The notes: generated by a model not told the origin, from the sequence alone. A stretch of 64,000 bases of DNA from Linepithema humile (GCF_040581485.1 NC_090129.1:8852501-8916500), one strand, 5' to 3'; numbered from the stretch's first letter, positions 36,830 through 51,080 are shown. A program made the numbers and translations.

Positions 36830-39800
36830 CTATGGATTTGGAGGAGGTGTAGTCGGTGTTGTATGCGCGGAGGGTGATGCACTGGCGACCATCGTCGGAC
36901 TGGCCGGCTGTTGCAATGGCAGGAACGCTGATCCCAAGCTGGGTTTCAACTGGAATGCTGGAACGCACGGCTTTGGGCAATAGTCTAATTTGCTCAAATC
37001 TATCATGGGCCGCCTGTGATGTGTAAAACGCAAAAAAAAAGACGTTACTCGTTTATCTAAGAGACGTTGTACATCGTGAGAAGTCATGCGGGAGCGTGAT
37101 CTCTACGTTACCTCGCATCCTCCACAAATTTGAGGTTGACTTTCTCACAGCCATCGGGTGGTTCCCTCGCGAGGAACTTGTTAATGTGAGGAGAAGTACC
37201 GAGACGTCCTTCTCTGTCTTGTTCAGGTGTTGAACCACGGCTTCCACCTACAAATCAAAGAAGATTGTTGAAGCCACGTGACAAATATGACTTATGGAAC
37301 ATGTATTCCTCTTTATATCAATGATAAAAAAAATATATAATAAAAATTCATGCCATTCAACTATTTGAATATGCTTGCATATGTGTATAGACAACGAATT
37401 TATGTAAAATGGAGTGTTGCAACACACTTATCTCGTATCAAAGTACATGTCTTTGTAAACAAATTATCTTCATGCTACATTTAAGAATATTAAAAATATA
37501 AGTACAGAGAGAAAGAATATATACATATATGATATTGGATAAGATTCTTCTTCTTATAGCGCTGAAAAAAATAAAATAAATATCGAAACCTATCGGAACA
37601 GATATATTATTTTAAAAGATATGTTGAATTAATATCATGCATTAGTAATTGTTGTTCGAGTTTTTATGTACGTATGTATGTAGTACAAGGTGATTTATGG
37701 ACAGTGACGCTTGTAGCGAAAAAAAGAATAGCTCACTAATTATAAAGAGTGAATAAGTGAAACATTCATAGGCAATAGCAAAAAAAGTCATGCAACTAAT
37801 TCAAGTATATGTACGCAATTTTGTTTAAGAAGATCTGATTTACCTATTATTTATTATTATAGGCTGTATAATCAGTCTAATGATATGCGTGTTATTGACG
37901 ATAAAAAATTGATAAGATCTTAAATGAATTCGATTACGATTGAAATGTGATTGTAAAAATCGTAACCACAAATTTCTTTGTCTATGAACAAAATATGATA
38001 ATATTGCTCTTTTACAACATTGAGTTTTACATATATCTTGCTGGCAATCGTGCCAGACATCAATAATATCATGCATAAACGAGACGTGAATATCCTAACG
38101 CGGATTTCAGCAAAGATACTCAAACTTTACTCATTTATGTATATTTATACGTTTACGTCATTCAATGTGTGGTATCAACACAACAGCAAACCGAGGGATT
38201 AAAGACAAACAAATTTGTTGAAATAAGATCCATGAAAACAAAAAAAAAATCAAATCTTTCCGCAAATGTGCTCCAACCTTGTAAGAGATCACTAGGCGGA
38301 CGGGACGCATCCATAACACCAGGAATCAGCGGAGACTCAGAATTCCTAGATGGAGGGCCTGTCTCAACAGGCACACACCTTTAGTTAGTGTGTTATTTAT
38401 ACTGTCGCGTGTTAGCCGGAAATAATCAGGCAAGAGTATATGTATTATAGACCCTATTAGTGGTACAATCGCAAACAAGCGCAAAAAAAAATAGATAAAA
38501 CATGTAGAATAAAATGTTTTTATATATAATAATACGACTTTTTAAAAACAATTCTTTGTATAAAAACATTTTATGCTACATTTTCGAGTTATTCTGTTCG
38601 CGTAGAATTATCTTTTTACTAGTTGCACCGCTAATAATATAGATTCATTCCGTATAAAATAGATATAATCTTAAAATAGTGTGATTTAACATTTTTAACT
38701 GTTGTCCAGTTTTCAAACAGTTTATCACACATTTTTTATATATTTGTAAGAATCATCGTAGGTATATCAATGCTGTATATACCTGAAAACAAATTGTGTA
38801 AAAACACTGTCGCATGACTTACCTGAAGAATAAGAACTGGAGGGAAGGTCGGTAGCCGGCGTTTGTGTGTTGACACTTCGGGTGGCCCGTAATAGGTCTG
38901 CTAGAGGAGCGCGATGTCCTTCGGGTGTAATTTGCTCGCGATATCGTGCATACTAAAAAAAGCAGAAATGTTATGTACATATTAATGACATCTAAATTAT
39001 CATATGCGTAAGGCGATAGCTGTAAAACGCATAATAAAAATTCTATTTGAGAAAAATATATTTGAAAAGCTTTTGCTTCGTCTGACAGAATATTTGATAA
39101 GAACCAAAATACATAATTTGGACGTATTTAAATGCAATAGTACTTAAAAAATGAAAGCCCATTGTCATTGTCAAAAGTTCAAATATTCTTTTCTCAAAAC
39201 AGTTTCTACTCTTTTTCCAAACAATTCACACGTAAACTCTCGTTTCATCTTATTGAGAGAGAAAAATGTTGAACGTTATAAATCCAATAATTGTGAGAGT
39301 CTTATACACTACCTTGTCTTCTATTGGATGGTCTGCATCACTATTATTGGCTGTATTTTTGAGCACAAGTCCTTCTATTTCCTGATTGAGTCCTTCGATA
39401 GACGAACGCATTGGAGGCCTCATTGGTTTCACCGGGATATTCATGGGACTTGCTTTTGTACTCAAGCTAAATTGATTGTCTGCAAAAATAATAACATTAA
39501 ATGATGTGTGCAAAATATTTTAAATTTTATAAGGCCTTAATGTTTTAATGACAATAATTCACAAAATAGATTATTAAACCAACGCAAGTTCTCAGTGCTG
39601 TAATACTTATATTCAACAATGTTGATTTACAAACGTTTCGGTCGTTTTATTCGATCACATTCAGTGTATAAAACTTTTCGTTTAGTACTTATAAAAGCGC
39701 GAATCAACATTGTTAAATATATAAGTATAATTACGGCATTAAGAACTTGCGTTGGCCTAATAGCATGTTCTATCAATTATCAAATGATGTTTAATCAATC

Positions 39801-41760
39801 TCATAAATAAAATAACAAGCTGGCAGAGAGTCACTCACGCAAGGATGTCTGTGAAGCAATACTGGGCAGAATTACTGAATGATCTCCTGGAAGCGCGGGT
39901 GGTGGACCACCCGGCATTATTAGTCCAAATGCCGCTGTCCTCTCTCTACTGCTAGTACCTTCTTTATTTGTACGTTGTAATCTGCGACAACAATGCACGT
40001 GAATGGCGTAGAGATTTTTCAATAAACGTTAAGGGACAAAAGAAAATGCGGTCAATAATGAATGAACATGTACCGATGCCTGAAATAATTCTTCTCCAAT
40101 TTCTCATCAGTGACAGTTTGTTCCGTGGGATGACGAGTATGCATTTTTCTTGGTTCATTGGGACATTCCTCCGTCTGCGATGAAAGAGATATTGAGTAAA
40201 CAGCCAAGTAAACTTCTTCACACAAACATCTTATTTTCCATTTTTCAATGAACGTTTTCAGGAAGAAGCAAGATGTTCACCTGTGTAGATTTGTCCACCA
40301 AGAGACTGGAATGCATATAATAGGATTCACGCGGCCATTGTCCTTTCAGATAGATAGTGTCCAGTGACGCTGTTCGTCGGATGCTCTGGTTTCCACTTAA
40401 GCTATCGCTACAGCGGCCGCTCAATGTTTTTGATTTGGCTGTAAAGCACAATAACATTAATTAAGTAACAAGGCAGTGAAATAAGTGTAGACAAACTTAT
40501 ATTGCAAAGTGTATACCAGACCGAACCATGAGATTGTTTTCTCGGTTGCTGGATTGAGTATTTGTGATATAAATTCGGTAGGAAAACAAATATAAATAAT
40601 AAACGTACAGTAAAACCGAACTAAAAAATGTCTTTTCGGTTACTGTAACTAGTGTTAGTGTTTAGAAATATATTCAAAAACAACCTTTTATTTCTCAAAA
40701 CAATATTATGTAATATGTGCATTAATAAATAAAATTAACTAGAGTGAAATGTGATATATAAAATATACTTATGAGCAAAAATACAATAGACATTAACAAA
40801 AATAAAAATTAAACGTTTACCAAAGAATTATAAGCAAGTAAATTTCAAGCAAATAGTTTTTACTTGTTTTGATAAAGAGACAAACAAATCAAAACGTCTA
40901 GTGTTGAATCAAGTGTGATAAACACAACTTATCAGTCTTATTCTTTTATTTCACATTTTAGACAATGAAGTGCCGTGAATGAAATAAATAATTCTAATTA
41001 AAAAAAAAAACATATACCTACCATCATCCGGAACGATTAGAGCAAATGCTCAGTTTACGTATCTTCAACAAGTAGCAATGTAAAACACCTATATTCCCAT
41101 GGAAAATAAATTTCTTTAAAATATTAACTTTGCATGGAATAATCCACGATTTACGTGTTTCCTGATAGGGCAGAATGCAAAGAACGAAGTAAAAAGCACT
41201 GCTCAGTTTACATATCTTGAAGAAGTAACAAAGACATACTATGTCCATAAAAAAAAAATGGCTTGTTTTAACAATTATAATTAACTCTGCACAGAATATT
41301 CCATTTATACATCTTCTGGATAAGACAGCGCGCCGACAGCCTCCAGGACAAACGGCATTACCTACCGGCCTACTCGTCACGCTCCAAAATCATCACTGGG
41401 ACTGACATCAAGTCCACGATGACGACTCCGATGCCCAAGGGATCACGCGCCCCGAGTACGTTTCTTTCCGAGCAAAACTCCACGGTTACAAAGATTACCT
41501 GCGTTGGCGTACGACGTACCTTTGTAGGACAGGGACCCGGGGCTCCGCTGTCCCGAGGAAGACGACGTGTCCGGCGAGATGCGCGCTCGCCAGGCAGCCG
41601 CGTTCGTGGGCGAGACGGTGGGACTGTTGTTGTTGCTCTTGCGGAGGCTGTTGCTGCTTTGCCGGCCCTGTCTCATCAGCGAGCTCACGGGCAGGGTGGC
41701 GCGCATCGGACCCTGCTTCGAGCATGGCGAGGACTTTCGCATACGCTGCGAGCTCGACAT
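36830..41760 (-). CDS. GLCCI1-like: GLCCI1/FAM117 family protein
   Basis: Minus-strand exons in coding order: 41760-41520, 40438-40281, 40174-40074, 39981-39839, 39479-39313, 38952-38823, 38358-38278, 37247-37112, 37013-36830; total 446 residues in frame. Conserved blocks appear in the vertebrate order: SQRMRKS and MRATLP in the first 35 residues, IRRTASLDTIYLKGQWPRE at about 100-118, KSTQTEE, LQRTNKEG, SSIEGLNQEIEGLVLK, GHRAPL with TRSVNTQTP, HINKFLAREPPDGCEKV at 361-377, and a Pro/Thr-rich tail. No catalytic domain; largely disordered, Ser-rich. GLCCI1 was described as a glucocorticoid-induced transcript, and the molecular role of the family is poorly defined. The frame stays open upstream to 41994, so a longer N-terminus is possible; the chosen ATG aligns with the family start. 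Confidence 0.9.
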
Positions 41761-42057
41761 CTTCCTCACGCTCTCGCGGAGCGGCGACGACGGCGGTGAT
41801 TTGCACTTCCGCGCGCGCGGAAGCGGATCGGACGCGCACCTGGCGGCTTCCTTCTGGCCAGCGGCCGCTCTTTCTCTCAGGGCGCGGGAGCTCCGACGTG
41901 AGTAGCGCGCGCGCAACCGATTGCAACTACGGCTGCCTTGGGACGCCTGGCGTCCCTGCGTGTGGAGGCACCTCGCGCTGAGGGCGCCCACCACCAGAGG
42001 AGATTTTTCACACGACGGCCGAAAGAATTTTCGGCGACAGGTCGGCGACGACGGCGG

Positions 42058-42088
<31 letters not shown>

Positions 42089-42430
42089 AGCGGCGGCGCG
42101 ACGACAATGCCCTACGCGTCTTGTCATTTGCAATGTTCTGCTGGCTGGATCGGCACGAGCGTCACGTGACCGCCCGTACTCGCTGACCATTGGTGGCGCG
42201 CGGCGCCCGCGGAGCGTCGTACTACGCGAAGACGTGCGGCACACCGCGTTCCATTCACTACCACCGTAGCATCCAGCACCGTGGCGAGTGTGGTAGCTAG
42301 CGTCCTATCGGCGTCTCGCTTCCTCACGTGCGAACGGGTCTTCTCTCTCGTGCATTCAGGGACGTAAATTCCTACGCACTACACGGGTGCCTTGCGAGAT
42401 TGCGTCTCAGGCCGTTTTAAGACGCCGCAG
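41761..42430 (-). promoter_or_regulatory. CpG-rich 5' region of the GLCCI1-like gene
   Basis: A GC-rich block from about 41400 to 42350 surrounds the first coding exon. It includes a CGA/CGG triplet tract at about 42042-42106. All six frames stay open for long stretches because of composition, which explains the overlapping Arg-rich frames. Probably promoter and 5' untranslated region; the transcription start was not located. Confidence 0.55.
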
Positions 42431-45400
42431 TACGATAAGTGCGACAATTATGAGTATCTAAAAGACGTACCGTGAGAGAGATAGAGAGAGAAATCTGACG
42501 TTTAACATGCAACGACTCAATATTATTACTAACAAAATAATTTTTTTTTTTTTATATAAAATTGTGCAATTTTACATGATTTCTATTTAATTAAATCACA
42601 CATGTTAATTAAAAGAAATTATATTAAAAATTAAAACAATTAATAAGCTAGAAACTCAAAAGTTATGGAACTGAATTTCATCAGTCTTCGATATGGAAGT
42701 AGCGTCTTCAAGCGATTCGTTTTTTAATAAAAAATATCAAAGGATCAAGCTTATATATTTATTTACAATGTATTTTATGTTACAGCGTGATAGGAGTCAT
42801 GATACATAAGTGTTACAGTTATAAATGACGTATGACTAGATTAAACAATGTCAAGAAATACAAACAGGAAATATATATCAGTCTGAACTTGCGCGATATC
42901 AATAGGTGACTGAAAAAAAAAAAACTCCTACGTAAAGGAAAAGAGCAAGAAAACATATTAAATCAATTAGTATACTATTTAACGTAGCGCTCGGTACTTA
43001 GGCAATATTATAATAGTGACAAATCAAGAGCTTAACTTAAACGATCAGACTTTCAAACAAGTAACACACTTTCACGTTGGAGTTGAGCCTGTAAAGCGTT
43101 ATTCTTTGATGACTAATTACATGTTGAATAATGCAATACAAAATTTTGAAATATAATATATGTTTGCGCAATTAACGCAGACTATTGCGACATAAATTGT
43201 GATTTGATTCTCGATCCGCTGCAGCTCGTACGGGCTTTTACTTTAATACTTTGATAAATTACGTCACATGTAAATGAACACCTGTGTTTTGTTTGGAACT
43301 TTCATAATTTTGCTTCCTCGTTGGTCTCGCGTTTATATTTGTCGATCATGTATGACTGGAAGGCATGATCGTTAATTATAATCGAATGCCATGGTTTCCC
43401 AGGAAAATGCAGGCGAGAAATGTTTCACGATCAAAGTATCAAGCACATACGAGTCGGCTTGAAGCAAAGAAATGTATTAATGAATCGTCATATGGTGAAC
43501 CGTATTGGTAATATCTTCTCAATAAAGGCACTGTTACGCTTTTCGCTAAGAAGTAACGTGATAATGCGTTTTATAGTGACTCGTCATATCGATACAAGCA
43601 ATATGCAACGATTATGTTACAGGTAGTCTATTGTAGATCACTCTGCAAAGCAGTTCATAAGGAATGTCGTATCCGCGATACAGTCCAAAAAGAGTTACTG
43701 AACGCTTCGCATCCTCTACGAAGATATAAATTGCGAAACTCATAGTCATCGATTTGCATCAAACTGAAGCCGCTCGCTTCAATCTGATTCGCATGTCCTA
43801 AGAATGATTTCTTTCTTTTTTTTTTTTGCGATACGGCAAGGATCTCTCTCGTCTACACTGACATGGCGAAATAATTCTAGAAAATGCAGCTGTATAAGTC
43901 TTGTAAAAAAATAAGATGGCATATAAACATTAAGCCTGTTAATTATTCTAAAAATTGATTGTTATGCGAATATAAGTATTGTGTGAAAAAAACTTGTTTC
44001 GTGGAGTTAAAAAAATAGAGATTGCAAGCTATACTTGTGTAAGTTTATCACTCTCGTTCAAGAAGTAAGTATCAAAGAATAAGTAGATATGCATTTATGA
44101 TGATATAACTAACACTTCATGATTACAACCATAGTTTTCAGTTTTTGGGCGTTAAATCTTTCCAGATGTATCTTTAAAAAAAATATGTAATAAATCCTGT
44201 TGTTGAAATGTTTGTGCCAGTCTTTTGTGGCTTATTCAGTAACTTAATTTTAATAATGTACACACTATAAAATATACATGTCTCAACAATGAAGTCACTT
44301 TCACTTGGAATAATCAGGATGTAGCGTCTTTTTAACGGCAAATAATTCAATCGTGACAAATAATTTTTAGGCCTTCTGAGAAGTGCATTGCCATTGTCGA
44401 GAGAATGTTTTATACAAAATTTAGAAGATATCTCTAGATAAACAAACCATGTCAATTCTATCAAATGTATGATAATACTGAAAAAATATATGTACAATAT
44501 GTTAACATATTTCTAGTTATTTCTGCCTAGTTATCTTACACTAATTATAATTTATGCTTTACTTAGTTAATTAAAACATCACGTAGTGCCGAAGTGAATA
44601 TAACTTAAATTTCTCGTTAAAAAACAAGAAACTGTTACGAATTTATTCTGCTAATAAATGCTTCACATTAAAAAAAAATAGGATAAAACAGAAATAAAAA
44701 CTAGTTTTTCTTAAATCGCGTAATATAAATGAACAAATGTAAGAAACGCGATGTCGAATGAATATAACTAATAAATGCAGAGTAGTATCGGAAACATAAA
44801 TTGAATTCAAATTTGATTCAAAGTTTCATGATGATTAATGAAATGTTTAGAATTTAATTAAAATTTGTATGATTTCAACAGTATGATATTTAGGCAATCT
44901 ATTGTGTGCTTTATTTTATGTAATATAAAGTTCTGCGCTCTATCATGACAGAGATGTAAAAGAATATGAACCGGCAGTGTACAACTTCTATATATTAATA
45001 CTATACACCCATGAACAATGATTCGCTCCTTGAGAAAACAAATCAAGCGTTAAATTAAACAGTCAGGCATTGAAATACGATGAATATATTAATTAAAAAT
45101 AATGGTAAGGTAAAACAGAATTTACTTTTCCAATTGTTGTCATATATAGACGCGTGTTTACCGCAGAATCAGAGAAAAGCACCTTTCGAATTTAATTTAA
45201 CAAAACTGGAATAGAACGAAATCGCCGCTCGTGGGTGTATCTAGGTTAGTCAGTAACAATAGAGTTGTTTTACGCGTTCAAACGATTAAATATTAATCGG
45301 GGGCGACTTAAACAGTCATAAAATACAAAAGGTATACATACAATAAGTACTGAGCATTTCAAATGACTTTGTCTTATTCACGGCGAAAAACTTTATATCC

Positions 45401-45780
45401 CCGCGTGTATTGCGCGAGAGACAAAAGAAATATTGAACACACACAAAAAAAAAAAACAAGAAAATTAAACACACTTTATGGAAAATGGCAAAGCATAAAT
45501 TGTAATACGTTATTCACTGCTTCATATCGCGAACTCAAGTTCCTTTCCGATATTATTTCAATCCACGTAAAGTTTTATCATAACTTTTTAAACTATATAT
45601 AAAAATTTATAAAAACATAGGTATTACACGCGTAATATATAATACGTAACGTTACAACTACACATCCCACAAAAGTTTGAATAAATAATTTTAAATTAGA
45701 TTCAGTTTTGGTATTTTCGCAATAGAGTTTCTCTTCCCGCTCCGCAACCGAAATTTTGATGCTCAAATAAAACTGGTTTC
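42431..45780. other. Intergenic, AT-rich, no gene seen
   Basis: Lies between the promoter of the GLCCI1-like gene and the stop codon of the TRIM-NHL gene, and probably contains the latter's 3' untranslated region. The frames at 43420-43626 and 44174-44497 show no family resemblance. Confidence 0.5.
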
Positions 45781-48700
45781 TTACCAGTATCTATACTTTT
45801 TTATACAATCATTACCTAAGTCCACCACCACCAGATGATTGTCCGGCAGCACAGCTATGCCCGACGGACGTCGCAGCTTCGAGCTGTGAGAGTCAATTTC
45901 GGTTAAAATATTACCTCCGCCTAGCTTCAACACTTGTATTATGCTACGACCCTTGTCCGTGCGAGTACCGATTATTTTGCCATCCACGTCCACCGCTATT
46001 CCTCCGTACGTGCCTTTTCCTGCCGCACACAAATTTCAGCATATATATAGTCTATCTTTGTCATGTCGTAAAAAAATCTCGAGAAATTTTTAAAAATTAA
46101 ATTAACGGATTATACAAATGTCAAAATATTAGAGATATGCAAAAGAGACTTCTTTCATCACGGTATCCATCTTTTGCTTAAAAAGTGACAGATAAAATAT
46201 TTTGACTAAAAATACTGTATCATTAATAAGATATTCATAAAGAAAATGATCTTAAAATGATGGAAACTTTTGCATATTCCTAGTATCTTGTGCTTTGATA
46301 TAATATGCGCATTTCAGAGAAAAATGAGTAATTATATGGAGATACTAAAATTCACCTTTGCCCTCGGAATAGATTTCCTCGGAGAAATCTCCCTTCGCGG
46401 AAAACACTTGAATCCTACTGTCAGCAACTAAAATCTCACCGGCCGGACCGACAGTCACAGAACTGATTAGCTTGAACGTGCCTCTCTTGCCAACCTGTTA
46501 ATGTTTCGTGATGACTACACAAAGACCATACGAAGTAACTTGCAATAAAACTTCATATAAATATATATAAAAATAAACCTGGAATAATATCTTGCCGTCT
46601 GAGTCAAACACGAATACACAGCTTTGGCCATTGTCAGCGACAAGTATATGCCCATAACTTTTGTCCACTGCAATATCTATGGGTTCCTGAAAGGTAAGGT
46701 TAGTTAAGCATTACGTCTATTATCAATTTTCTGCAATAAGAGGCACTGAAAATTACTCACTTGAAATGCATTATGCGAAAAGGATCGGATTGTATCGCCT
46801 ATCAAAGTCATTTCTGTAATCTTTCGCGTTCGCCAATTCACGACTACGAGACCCTGTTGAGAGATACCAATTCCCGTACAACTGCGGCCTTCCAAGCCTT
46901 CATTGCTTATGTGCCTTTGAAACTCTAAATCACAATTCAGTACCTGAAAAGCAACACGCAAAAGTTGAAATTTGGATATTTTCTATAATATATAAAATAT
47001 TGTATTCTCCCAAACGAACCTTAATGCGAGAATTTCCAGTATCTAAAATATAAATCATTCCTTCGTCGTCCACCGCGACCGAAACTGGCTGGTGGAACTC
47101 GTCTTTTCCATTACCGCGTCTTCCGTAGATCTTAATGGGTTCATTGTGCTCCGTCGTGTCGAAAAATAGCGGATAATCCTTTATAGGTCGTTCGAACACG
47201 GATATCTTCAAAATATACCGGTTTGCAGTCGGTGGCCGGAAGTAAATTTCATAAGTTCCGTTCTCGAGATCTTTCACTTCCGCCTCGATGGAAGCGCTTT
47301 GATTATCCGCATGTATATTATCCGCCAGTGTCAACTCAGCGCCGATGAGATCGCCGCCGACGTTTCGGGGATGGCCGTGGTAATCTACCGTTTCGACGAT
47401 AACGATTGTTTGCAATTTCACGATCGCTAAATCTTTCAGTCTGGCTCGGCACAAACCTGACGGTAAAATGCATAAATAAAGCATTATAAAAATCTTCAAA
47501 TATCCATATTAAATAAATAGCAAAGATTACAAAGTGGAAAGTCATGAACGACTTGCAACATACATTGAAATTAATTTTTTTGTACAATATCGCTCTTGTG
47601 TAAAATAGACTCGTGCCAATTTTTTTCTATTTTTTATCAATTAATAAATTATTAAATAGCTATCATTTTTTTATTCTAGAAATCCCACACATATAGATTA
47701 AAATTTGTCCAGTAAAAAAATCAAAATTGAGTTTTTAGTTACAAAATTTGCATATTATGTTATATCAAATATAAAAATATTAATATGCAAGAAAATTCAT
47801 CGATTTAATCTGTAATATATAACAATATTATTTTATAACTTCCTGTTTTGACGTAATTGAATACAATTGTAATGACAAATTCGAAATTTAATCTCAATAC
47901 ACATTATTTCATTTAGCGTAAAACAGCGAACGAATAAAGCGAGTACTTTGTTGTATTATCAATCCTTAAAATACCTGGTAACGTTGTACTGGAACGTACT
48001 CGTCCTAAATTACTCAGTGCCTGCTCCAAATGGGAGACAGCGTCGTTATGATTAAACTCGAACGTGATAAAAGCATTTTCTTTGGGTTCACTGAGAGCGG
48101 TCGCCGCGTCGAGCTGATCCGATAGACTGTTTATACGTTGGGTGATATTCCGCACCTCGACCTTCAAAATTGAATCATACTGCGTAAGGCGACACGCGCA
48201 AGATGTAAAGCTACATCTTTACTCTTTGTTTATTTTCTACCTGATATTGCAATCCTTCGCACTCTCTCTCCACCTTGGTCTTCTCCGCCTCGATAAGAGA
48301 ATGTTGCTCCTCCAGCACGTGCTTCTTGTCGCGAGCGGCGGAAGTTACGGCAGCTTGCAATTCCGCCCGACGTCTCTCCATCTTCGAGATGATGTCCGCG
48401 AACTCTGTGTCTACTGCATTCAAGCATCTCTCCGTGGAAGCCTCCAAACGCTGCAGCTCCGTGCTTACAGAATCTTGCGCCTGTGTTAACTGAAAAACGT
48501 AACTCTTAACTCAATGGCGGGTAAAGCCGCATTTCGCATCTCCATCGCTTCGTTAATTTGAAAGCGCTTTCACAGAATATAACGATACGTGAAAATGAAA
48601 TCATAGTGTATAAATTATTGAGATACGTGTTTTAAGATTGTGAAAGTTTTAAAACAGATAAGATACTCTATGATAAGATATATAAATAGCCTTCTTTCAT

Positions 48701-50096
48701 ATCAGAGATGATAATTTGGAATATTAAATATAAAGCTTATAAAAATATACGAAGTGTGATGCTTGTAATAAAAGAAAGAACTAGTTTTCACCTTGGATAT
48801 ACACTCGTTAGCTTTGTAAAGCAGTATCTCGGACATCCTTTTTATCGCAATACTAAAAGGGATAATAGTGTGTTCTGTGCATCCAGGCGATGTTCCCGCG
48901 TGTGTGCCGCTAGTGCACACTGTACAGAACACTGTATCACATGTTTCACAAAATAATAATTCCTGATTTATGTGGACTGAACACTTTGGGATGACCTGCA
49001 ATAGATATAGGCATGTAGACATTACAATACTGATCGATTTTACCTAAGAAAGAATCAACTTAGTTGAATAACAATTATACCTCTCGTCTTTGCCGGGACA
49101 TAAGATCCAACAGCTGGTTTACGAGAAAGCTCGGAGGCAATGCTGGTACTCCCCCACGAGGAATTGTTATTAATTCTCTACAAATGGGACATCTAAACGC
49201 TCCTGTCTCTCGTGTTTGGGATGCAGCAATCCTTGTTAAGCAATGTAAACATACCTGTAACAAGCAGATGTAAAATTATTAAAATATACATGCAATATAT
49301 ATGCACGTAGAGATTTTATTTGCACATGAATCATACCGTGTGTGAGCATGGTAATAATTTAGGCGTATGCTCACTGCCATCGTAAACGCAGAGACAGGTG
49401 CCGCAAGTTAAAAAACTTTCATTAAAATCCTCATAATTTATGCTGACTGTCTCCACAAGCATGGAGCTCATGCTGACCATCCTCTCCCCGAGCCGCGTCC
49501 TGAAAGACACAAGAAAAAAATTTATACATTAAAATTAATAATCTAAACATTGTAGCAAAGTATAAAAAATAGTATTAAATAAATATAGTATATAAAAAAA
49601 GAAAAATAATAGTCATCAAGATAAATAATTCTGTTTCCTTGCAATCAAAACTTTTGAAATATTTTGTACAGAAATGAGTCCAAAGATTTCTCCTAATTTA
49701 CATATTTTACAAATAAAATCATAATATTTATTTGCAATAATTTTGAGCTTTATATGAATATAATAAGCACAAAAATGGATCTGTAAAAGAGACATTTATT
49801 GCAATTAAAAGATGACTAATTCGTAATTATTGAGATTAATGTGTTTAACAGTTCATTGTTCTCTAAAATTCTGAGACATTTTTATTAGAGATAAACCAAG
49901 CAAGAGTTTACTTAAATAATTTTCCACAGAAATATCTGCAAATACAATACAATTAATACAAACAAACACAAATCAAAATTTCTCGATTTCTTTTTACGAT
50001 TATGTTAATGTAACAAAGCGTGACAGGAATAGATTATCACGGGGTGCATCTGCCGAAAAGAGACACTCACTGTATAGCTAAACGCAATGCTTCCAT
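45781..50096 (-). CDS. TRIM-NHL E3 ubiquitin ligase (RING, B-box, coiled coil, filamin, NHL)
   Basis: Minus-strand exons in order: 50096-50071, 49499-49337, 49254-49081, 48995-48792, 48489-48241, 48179-47975, 47456-47020, 46943-46761, 46686-46579, 46494-46356, 46019-45781; total 708 residues in frame. RING C3HC4 at 41-88 (C41, C44, C60, H62, C65, C68, C85, C88), all ligands present. B-box type 2 at 126-163, beginning CSVH. Coiled coil at about 170-330. Filamin-like domain at about 345-445 (ENGTYEIYFRPPTANRYILKI). NHL repeats at about 446-708 (GNGKDEFHQPVSVAVDDEG, GHILVADNG, RRPSGIAVL). The domain set and length fit TRIM2/TRIM3 of vertebrates and nhl-1 of nematodes; which one is orthologous is not decided. 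Expected role: cytoplasmic ubiquitin ligase whose NHL propeller binds substrate or RNA. Confidence 0.93.
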
Positions 50097-51080
50097 AATG
50101 GCTATATTCCGATATATCACCGCTCTATTCAACACACACTTCACCACTCGCGTTAGTGCATGCAGCCCTATCACTCACTACGAATTCTGCTTAGAAACTC
50201 TGAAGAATCCAAACACCAAAGCGCATTCTGCTCCGCTTTTCCGTGAAACCCTCGCGAACGCGTCACCCTCGTTAGAGAAGTCGAGGGACAATTCGCGAAA
50301 GTAAACGCGACGGAAGCCGTCGGATGGACAAACCCTACGCGGTGCACTGGTTTAACTTCGATTTCGCGGACGAGAAGCCCTCGTTGGAAGCGTGTAGATT
50401 CATTTGATCAGACGACGCATCTCTTACGCCAGCGGTCGTACGTCTCGGGTGCATATAAATAAATGCAGCCGCGCCGGGACGCTTGGTAACACAGCCATTC
50501 GCAGCGGCCGCGAGAAGCGACTTGAGTCCGGCGACCCTTTGTCTACCTTCGCCCCTTACGATCCATTGTGCGGCGAGTTCGCTGTACGTTTACGGAGAGA
50601 GCGATGTCAGACGTCGCGTCCGATTCCGTGCGCCGCATCACCGATCAGCCTCGACGGTTTTCTCGCGACGGAGATTCCTCGCCGAATTTTCCGAAAGCTT
50701 CGTGCGGGAGGAATATCGCGCGATACATGCACAGGCGCGACGTCGATCATGGAATTAACACGGATCACCGATTGCAACGGGGCAACGTCGAATTTCGATA
50801 CGGCGCATTTTTCTATAAACAAAACACACGGCGCAGCAACACGGCGGCGAACGGACGACGAGCCGCATCAGCTGCGGAGCGCAGCCAGCAGCGACTCACA
50901 TTCAACATACAGCTGCGCACGTTCGTCGCCTGCGGCTGGCCGTCGCAGCCGGCACCGACGGCAGCGCTGTAGCAAGCGCGGGTGATTCCGACGCCGTGAT
51001 TTTATTCCGGGATCGTTTCGCGGGGACGAGGCAGCGCAGAGAGTCTCCGATGACCATAATTTGTTTCCCCCTCAGCCTAT
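50097..51080. promoter_or_regulatory. GC-rich island upstream of the TRIM-NHL gene
   Basis: Directly 5' of the TRIM-NHL start codon, followed by a CpG-rich block (about 50230-51030). A plus-strand TATA-like box GCATATAAATAAATGC lies near 50451. Three plus-strand frames are open over the same stretch (50404-50985), the mark of composition rather than coding. A frame beginning MSDVASDSVRRITDQPRR at 50604 is the best coding candidate but is not recognised. It may contain a divergent promoter and 5' exon. Confidence 0.35.

Noticed and set aside
39466..39479. Splice acceptor at 39467 in the GLCCI1-like gene
   Set aside because: Using it creates a stop codon at the junction; the acceptor at 39480-39481 with a T-rich tract keeps the frame and the family match.
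41877..42244. Arg-run and Asp/Gly-run frames upstream of the GLCCI1-like gene
   Set aside because: All frames of the CGA/CGG triplet tract; not conserved in the family.
50404..50985. A 193-codon plus-strand frame
   Set aside because: Three frames are open over the same CpG-rich stretch and none shows a domain; kept only as part of a possible promoter island.
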